DNA of 64,000 bases from Saccharopolyspora erythraea. Lineage in GTDB: Bacteria > Actinomycetota > Actinomycetes > Mycobacteriales > Pseudonocardiaceae. The notes beneath the pieces are model-generated. The model saw only the letters and a list, made by a program, of their open reading frames with translations, did no database searches and had not been told where the DNA came from. Positions 60,907-64,000 of this stretch are shown piece after piece; position 1 is the stretch's first letter, and each line of letters opens with the position of its first letter. Both the position numbers and the translations under genes were made by a program. The stretch spans positions 4,464,001 through 4,528,000 of the forward strand of contig NZ_CP054839.1 in the NCBI RefSeq assembly GCF_018141105.1, in the 5' to 3' direction.

Positions 60907-61869
60907 ATGCGCGTGGTGTGGGCGAGCGGATTCGGTGGTCCGGAGGTGCTGGTGGCGGGGCGGGCCGAGGCGCCGGTGGCCGGGCCCGGGCAGGTGGTGG
61001 TGGCGGTGGAGGCCGTCTCGATCACCTTCGTGGAGACCCAGATCCGCCGAGGCGAGTCGCCCGGCCCGCCGCTGCCGGAGGTGCCCTACGTCCCGGGCAA
61101 CGCCATCGCCGGGCGGGTGATGGCCACCGGTGAGGGCGTGGCCCCGGCGTGGCGGGGCAAGCGGGTGGTCACCGAGACCGTCGACGACAGCGGCGGCTAC
61201 GCCGAGCAGGCGCCGGCCGCCGTGGAGGACCTGCTGTCGGTGCCCGACGGGCTGGGCCTGCCCGAGGCGGCGGCGCTGCTGCACGACGGCAGCACCGCGC
61301 TCGGGCTGTTCGACAACGCCTCGATCCAGGCGGGCGAGTGGGTGCTGGTGGAGGCCGCGGCGGGTGGACTGGGCAGCCTGCTGGTGCAGCTGGCCCGCGC
61401 GGCGGGAGCCCGCGTCATCGGTGCGGCGCGCGGAAAGCGCAAGCTCGACGTGGTGAGCGGGCTCGGGGCCGAGGTCGTGGTGGACTACTCCGAGCCGGAC
61501 TGGACCGAGCGGCTGCGCGACACACCCCCGACGCTGGTCTTCGACGGCGTGGGCGGTGCGATCGGCCGCGCGGCCTTCGACTGCCTGGCACCGGGCGGCC
61601 GGTTCTCCATCCACGGCGCGGCCAGCGGCGCGATCACCGCCCCCGGCGACGGCGAAGCGCAGCGGCGCGGCGTCACCGTGCTCGGGCTGGACCAGCTGTT
61701 CACCTTGCGCACCGGGATGCGTGACCGCGTCCAGCGGGCCCTGGCCGAAGCCGCGGCGGGGCGCCTGACCCCGACCATCGGCCAGACCTACCCACTGGAG
61801 CAGGCCGCCGAGGCCCACGCTGCCATCGAATCCCGCGCCGTCATCGGCAAAACCCTGCTGCTGCCCTGA
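60907..61869 (+). CDS. MDR-family NADPH:quinone oxidoreductase-like protein
   Basis: 320 residues from ATG 60907 (MRVVWASGFGGPEVL), chosen because GGAGG (60894-60898) is 8 bases upstream; GTG 60892 and ATG 60901 are in frame. Family blocks are VPYVPGNAIAGRV (GroES-like domain) and the Rossmann loop LVEAAAGGLGSLLVQLARAAGARVIGAARG, with VFDGVGGAIGRAAFDCLAPGGRFSIHGAASG. No zinc ligands are visible, as expected for the quinone-oxidoreductase branch. It probably uses NADPH; the substrate is unknown. It is convergent with the DUF397 operon. Confidence 0.93.
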   Translation: MRVVWASGFGGPEVLVAGRAEAPVAGPGQVVVAVEAVSITFVETQIRRGESPGPPLPEVPYVPGNAIAGRVMATGEGVAPAWRGKRVVTETVDDSGGYAEQAPAAVEDLLSVPDGLGLPEAAALLHDGSTALGLFDNASIQAGEWVLVEAAAGGLGSLLVQLARAAGARVIGAARGKRKLDVVSGLGAEVVVDYSEPDWTERLRDTPPTLVFDGVGGAIGRAAFDCLAPGGRFSIHGAASGAITAPGDGEAQRRGVTVLGLDQLFTLRTGMRDRVQRALAEAAAGRLTPTIGQTYPLEQAAEAHAAIESRAVIGKTLLLP

Positions 61870-61894
61870 CAGCGTCGTGGGACGGGGCCTCCCG

Positions 61895-61941
61895 CCGCCG
61901 TGTTCAGCGCAGGGAACGCACGAACGCGCTGAACACGGCGG
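61895..61941. terminator. Hairpin overlapping the 3' end of the last DUF397 gene
   Basis: CCGCCGTGTTCAGCGC (61895-61910) pairs perfectly with GCGCTGAACACGGCGG (61926-61941), a 16-bp stem with a 15-base loop. The right arm lies within the last codons of the DUF397 gene that ends at 61904. It separates the convergent MDR gene from the DUF397 operon. Confidence 0.65.
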
Positions 61942-62080
61942 GGGTGAGGCGAAGGACCGGCCCGTCGGGATCTTTGGAGTCCCGCACGGCAACGGTTCCC
62001 GGAGCGAACCCGACTTCGACGCAGTTCTCGGACGGGCCACTGCGGCTGCTCTTGCGCCAGGAGAGGTCGGTCGTGGTCAT
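61904..62080 (-). CDS. DUF397-domain protein 1
   Basis: 58 residues from ATG 62080 (MTTTDLSWRKSSRSGPSENC); an ATG at 62110 is in frame. It has the DUF397 pattern: W-R-K-S-S-R-S-x(2-4)-NCVEV, a middle VAVRDSKDPDGPVLRL, and a C-terminal helix AFVRSLR. In Streptomyces such proteins pair with WhiJ-like DUF5753 regulators and modulate their DNA binding. This is the most downstream of three tandem copies; the terminator hairpin lies on its last codons. Confidence 0.93.
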   Translation of the reverse strand: MTTTDLSWRKSSRSGPSENCVEVGFAPGTVAVRDSKDPDGPVLRLTPAVFSAFVRSLR

Positions 62081-62106
62081 CTGGGACTCCCGGGTCGGGG
62101 GCGGGT

Positions 62107-62283
62107 TCACCGCAGTTTGCGGAGAAAAGCCCTGAACGCGTTGTGCGACACCCGCAGGATCGGCCCGCCGAGGTGCTTGGAGTCGCGCAGGGCTACATCG
62201 GTGGGGAGGAACGCGACCTCCACGCAGTTCTCGCGGACGCTGCGGCTGCTTTTGCGCCAGGACCGCTTGTCGGTCACGTGCAT
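62107..62283 (-). CDS. DUF397-domain protein 2
   Basis: 58 residues from ATG 62283 (MHVTDKRSWRKSSRSVRENC); a longer start at 62346 would overlap copy 3. The DUF397 pattern WRKSSRS, NCVEVAF, VALRDSKHLGGPILRV is intact, with a C-terminal helix AFLRKLR. Compared with the other two copies the acidic Asp/Pro of the middle motif is changed (DSKHLGG instead of DSKDPxG). It lies 26 bases upstream of copy 1 and 28 bases downstream of copy 3. Confidence 0.92.
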   Translation of the reverse strand: MHVTDKRSWRKSSRSVRENCVEVAFLPTDVALRDSKHLGGPILRVSHNAFRAFLRKLR

Positions 62284-62311
62284 GCCGGTTCCTCCATGAC
62301 GAGGTGTGGTG

Positions 62312-62497
62312 TCAACGCAGGGCGCGAAGCAGTTTCTGAAACGCACGCGGTGTTACGCGGAGGGTGGGGCCGTTCGGGTCCTTGGAGTCCCGCACCGCCA
62401 CCGCCGTGGCGGTGAACGCGACCTCCACGCAGTTCTCGCGGACGCCACTGCGGCTGCTCTTGCGCCAGGTGAGGGCGGACTGCTCGGTCTCTCTCAT
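62312..62497 (-). CDS. DUF397-domain protein 3
   Basis: 61 residues from ATG 62497 (MRETEQSALTWRKSSRSGVR). The pattern is WRKSSRS, ENCVEVAF, VAVRDSKDPNGPTLRV and AFQKLLRALR. Its ATG overlaps the stop of the WhiJ-like regulator by four bases (ATGA), so it is translationally coupled to it and is the most likely direct partner of that regulator. The three copies are about 60-75% identical by eye over the central part. Confidence 0.93.
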   Translation of the reverse strand: MRETEQSALTWRKSSRSGVRENCVEVAFTATAVAVRDSKDPNGPTLRVTPRAFQKLLRALR

Positions 62498-63354
62498 TCC
62501 CGGCTCGCTTCCGTGTCCAGATGTCGTGCCATCTCGGCGATCAGCTCGCCTGATTGTTCCTCACACAGGGCTCGGGCTGCCAGGTTCCTGAGGGCGTCGC
62601 GGTAGACGTCGACCTCGTGGCGTTCCTCGACGAACAGGCTCGAGGTCAGGTTCTCCAGGAACACCACGCTGGGACCTTCGTGCTGCTGGAGCAGGGTGAA
62701 CGCGCCGCTGGCGCCGACGTGGCCTCCGGTGTTGGCCACCACGCGGATGCTGATGTTGTGCCTCGCCGAGCACTCGAGCAGATGCTCCAACTGGCGTCGT
62801 AGGACATCACGTCCACCGACCATCTGGTGCAGCGCCAGCTCGTGGATGAGGACGTGCAGCTTCGGCGGGCGTTCGCGCAGCAGTACTTTGTGGCGGTTCA
62901 GGCGTGTGATCATGTGCTGCTCGACCGCTTCGGGCGGCACGGCCTGCGACTCGGTCATGAGCGCTCTGGTGTACTCGCCCGTTTGCAGCAGGCCCGGCAC
63001 CACGGTCGTTTCGAAGTTGATGACGCGAGCCGCTCTGGCTTCCAGGGCGATGAGGGTGCGTTGGCGTTGGGCGAAGTCCGGGTGGTTGCGTTGCCACCAG
63101 CCGCGGCGCTCGGCCTCTCGCGCGAGCGCGAGGAGTTCGCGCCGCCGGGTGCCTTTCACGCCGTAGACGGCCAGCAGTGAGGCGATGTCCTCGACGGGCA
63201 GCGTGCGGCGGCCGGTTTCGAAGCGGCTGAGCTTGCTGGCCGAGGCGTCGATGCGTTCGGCGGCGTCGGCGAGGCTGAGGGCGTTGGTCTCGCGCAGGGT
63301 GCGCAGTTCGTCGCCGAGTTGCTGGCCTCGGACGGTGGGATCTGGGTCTGTCAT
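62494..63354 (-). CDS. XRE-family regulator with DUF5753 domain (WhiJ-like)
   Basis: 286 residues from ATG 63354 (MTDPDPTVRGQQLGDELRTL). The N-terminal XRE helix-turn-helix reads ALSLADAAERIDASASKLSRFETGRRTLPVEDIASLLAVYGV (about residues 22-64). The rest is the DUF5753 ligand/partner domain: FETTVVPGLLQTGEYTRALM, RQ-rich helix, KLHVLIHELALHQMVGG, LEHLLECSARHNISIRVVANTGGHVGASGAF and VVFLENLTSSLFVEE. In Streptomyces coelicolor WhiJ, such proteins repress development and are opposed by a DUF397 partner. Here the downstream operon has three DUF397 genes. Confidence 0.93.
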   Translation of the reverse strand: MTDPDPTVRGQQLGDELRTLRETNALSLADAAERIDASASKLSRFETGRRTLPVEDIASLLAVYGVKGTRRRELLALAREAERRGWWQRNHPDFAQRQRTLIALEARAARVINFETTVVPGLLQTGEYTRALMTESQAVPPEAVEQHMITRLNRHKVLLRERPPKLHVLIHELALHQMVGGRDVLRRQLEHLLECSARHNISIRVVANTGGHVGASGAFTLLQQHEGPSVVFLENLTSSLFVEERHEVDVYRDALRNLAARALCEEQSGELIAEMARHLDTEASRE

Positions 63355-63465
63355 GTCGGTGTCCCCGTGGTGAGTCGGTTGATCATGGTCACCACGCCCG
63401 AACCGACGCTGTCGCGCCGCCGCGCCGAGCAACCATCCCAAGGCAGGAACCGTTGCCAGCACTGC

Positions 63466-63514
63466 AAAAACCGGGCGGTCGCGCCGGCAGCGAGCACCGA
63501 CACGACCGCCCGGT
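63466..63514 (-). terminator. Intrinsic terminator of the peptidoglycan-binding protein gene
   Basis: On the minus strand ACCGGGCGGTCG pairs with CGACCGCCCGGT (plus 63503-63514 and 63470-63481; 12 bp, 21-base loop) and is followed by TTTT-GCA. It ends 9 bases after the gene at 63524 on that strand, a standard intrinsic terminator. Confidence 0.8.
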
Positions 63515-63523
63515 AGCGCTACC

Positions 63524-64000
63524 TCAGCGCAGGAGTCGCTTCCACACCTCGTGGTCGGCGACGCCGGTGGGCTGCAGGCCGTTGGCGGCCTGGAAGTCGC
63601 TGACCGCGGTGGCGGTGCGGCCGGCGTAGTGGGCGTCGGCGGGGACGTAGTGCCCGCGCGAGGTGAGCAGGGTTTGCAGGGCGCGGACGGCGTCGCCCTG
63701 CCCGTCGCCGGAGAGCACCGGTGCCAGCGCGGTCCAGGCGGTGCCGCCGAACAGGCCGGGTTCCTCGATTCGGGTGGCGTAGCAGGTGGCGGTCTCGAAG
63801 TGGTGGTCGCGCAGGAACCGCGTGGTGGCGGCCTGGGTCTGGGGGCCGTGGACGCCGTCGACGGGCACGTCGGCGGCTCCCTGGGCGCGCAGCAGGTACT
63901 GGGTGGCGGTGACGGCGGGGCCGGTGGCGCCGGGCTTGAGCAGCAACCAGGTCACCGGGTGCACGACGTGTTGTCCGACGGCGGCTCCGACGGCTTCGCG
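63524..64000 (-). CDS. Peptidoglycan-binding domain protein, C-terminal part (5' end outside window)
   Basis: The minus frame is open to base 64000 without a stop; GTG 63964 is only one possible start, and the residues before it (GAAVGQHVVHPVTWLLL) look like coding sequence, so the gene probably continues beyond the window. Two peptidoglycan-binding-like repeats are visible: LKPGATGPAVTATQYLLRAQG ... DGVHGPQTQAATTRFLRDH, and GDGQGDAVRALQTLLTSRGHYV ... YAGRTATAVSDFQAANGLQPTG ... VWKRLL. Each is a three-helix PGBD1-type module. The N-terminal part beyond the window could carry a hydrolase domain or signal peptide. Confidence 0.8.
   Translation of the reverse strand, partial: REAVGAAVGQHVVHPVTWLLLKPGATGPAVTATQYLLRAQGAADVPVDGVHGPQTQAATTRFLRDHHFETATCYATRIEEPGLFGGTAWTALAPVLSGDGQGDAVRALQTLLTSRGHYVPADAHYAGRTATAVSDFQAANGLQPTGVADHEVWKRLLR

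Overview
The window is high-GC DNA with strong third-position GC bias, many GTG starts, GGAGG ribosome binding sites, short intergenic gaps and 4-base ATGA/GTGA overlaps. Together with an InhA-type enoyl reductase, a Cys-rich actinobacterial ferrochelatase, a WhiJ-like regulator with DUF397 partners, an LCP protein and many FCD-GntR regulators, this points to a chromosomal segment of an actinomycete. A member of the Pseudonocardiaceae (for example Saccharopolyspora) is my best guess; that is inference. I see no IS element, phage, integrase, tRNA, rRNA, CRISPR array or large biosynthetic cluster.

Layout. (1) 1-13.2 kb is a core block: VWA membrane protein, fabG, inhA, hemH, an Rv1486c-like protein, NfeD and SPFH proteins. 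From memory this matches the order of M. tuberculosis Rv1481-Rv1488, here with a methyltransferase, a frameshifted VOC gene, MgtC-like, SMP-30-like and FAD/Fe-S oxidase genes inserted before fabG and a DUF3097 gene before nfeD. (2) 13.2-19.8 kb holds regulator-plus-target pairs: ArsR/SRPBCC, GntR/MFS with an aldehyde-dehydrogenase-like gene, and LysR/YeiH. (3) 19.9-28.7 kb is a catabolic regulon: amidase, D-2-hydroxyacid dehydrogenase, DUF3830, two Asp/Glu-racemase-superfamily proteins, FCD-GntR, succinate-semialdehyde-type dehydrogenase and class III aminotransferase. Three copies of the same 12-base inverted repeat (ATTGT-CA-ACAAT) lie in its three regulatory gaps. I regard it as the best candidate for an undescribed system. 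(4) 28.8-31 kb has cell-envelope genes (LCP ligase, GH25 muramidase). (5) 31-49.8 kb is mixed accessory content: NTF2-like protein, methyltransferases, ABC-class ATPase, phosphoribosyltransferase, two drug-type MFS pumps, a Clp ATPase without a middle domain, a decayed methyltransferase, aconitase, STAS protein, secreted GH5, and TetR/SDR, MerR and HxlR/MFS units. (6) 49.8-56.3 kb is a carboxylate uptake and CoA-activation locus: TctABC transporter, CaiB/BaiF CoA-transferase, crotonase, FCD-GntR and gamma-carbonic-anhydrase-like protein. (7) 56.3-64 kb carries a Cys-rich zinc-binding protein, GH38 alpha-mannosidase, NTF2-like protein, MDR oxidoreductase, three tandem DUF397 genes with one WhiJ-like regulator, and the end of a peptidoglycan-binding protein.

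Most regulators sit next to, and usually divergent from, their probable targets, and inverted repeats can be seen in several of those gaps. Convergent gene pairs are often separated by perfect 12-18 bp hairpins. All family names are assigned by reading the translations, without database searches.
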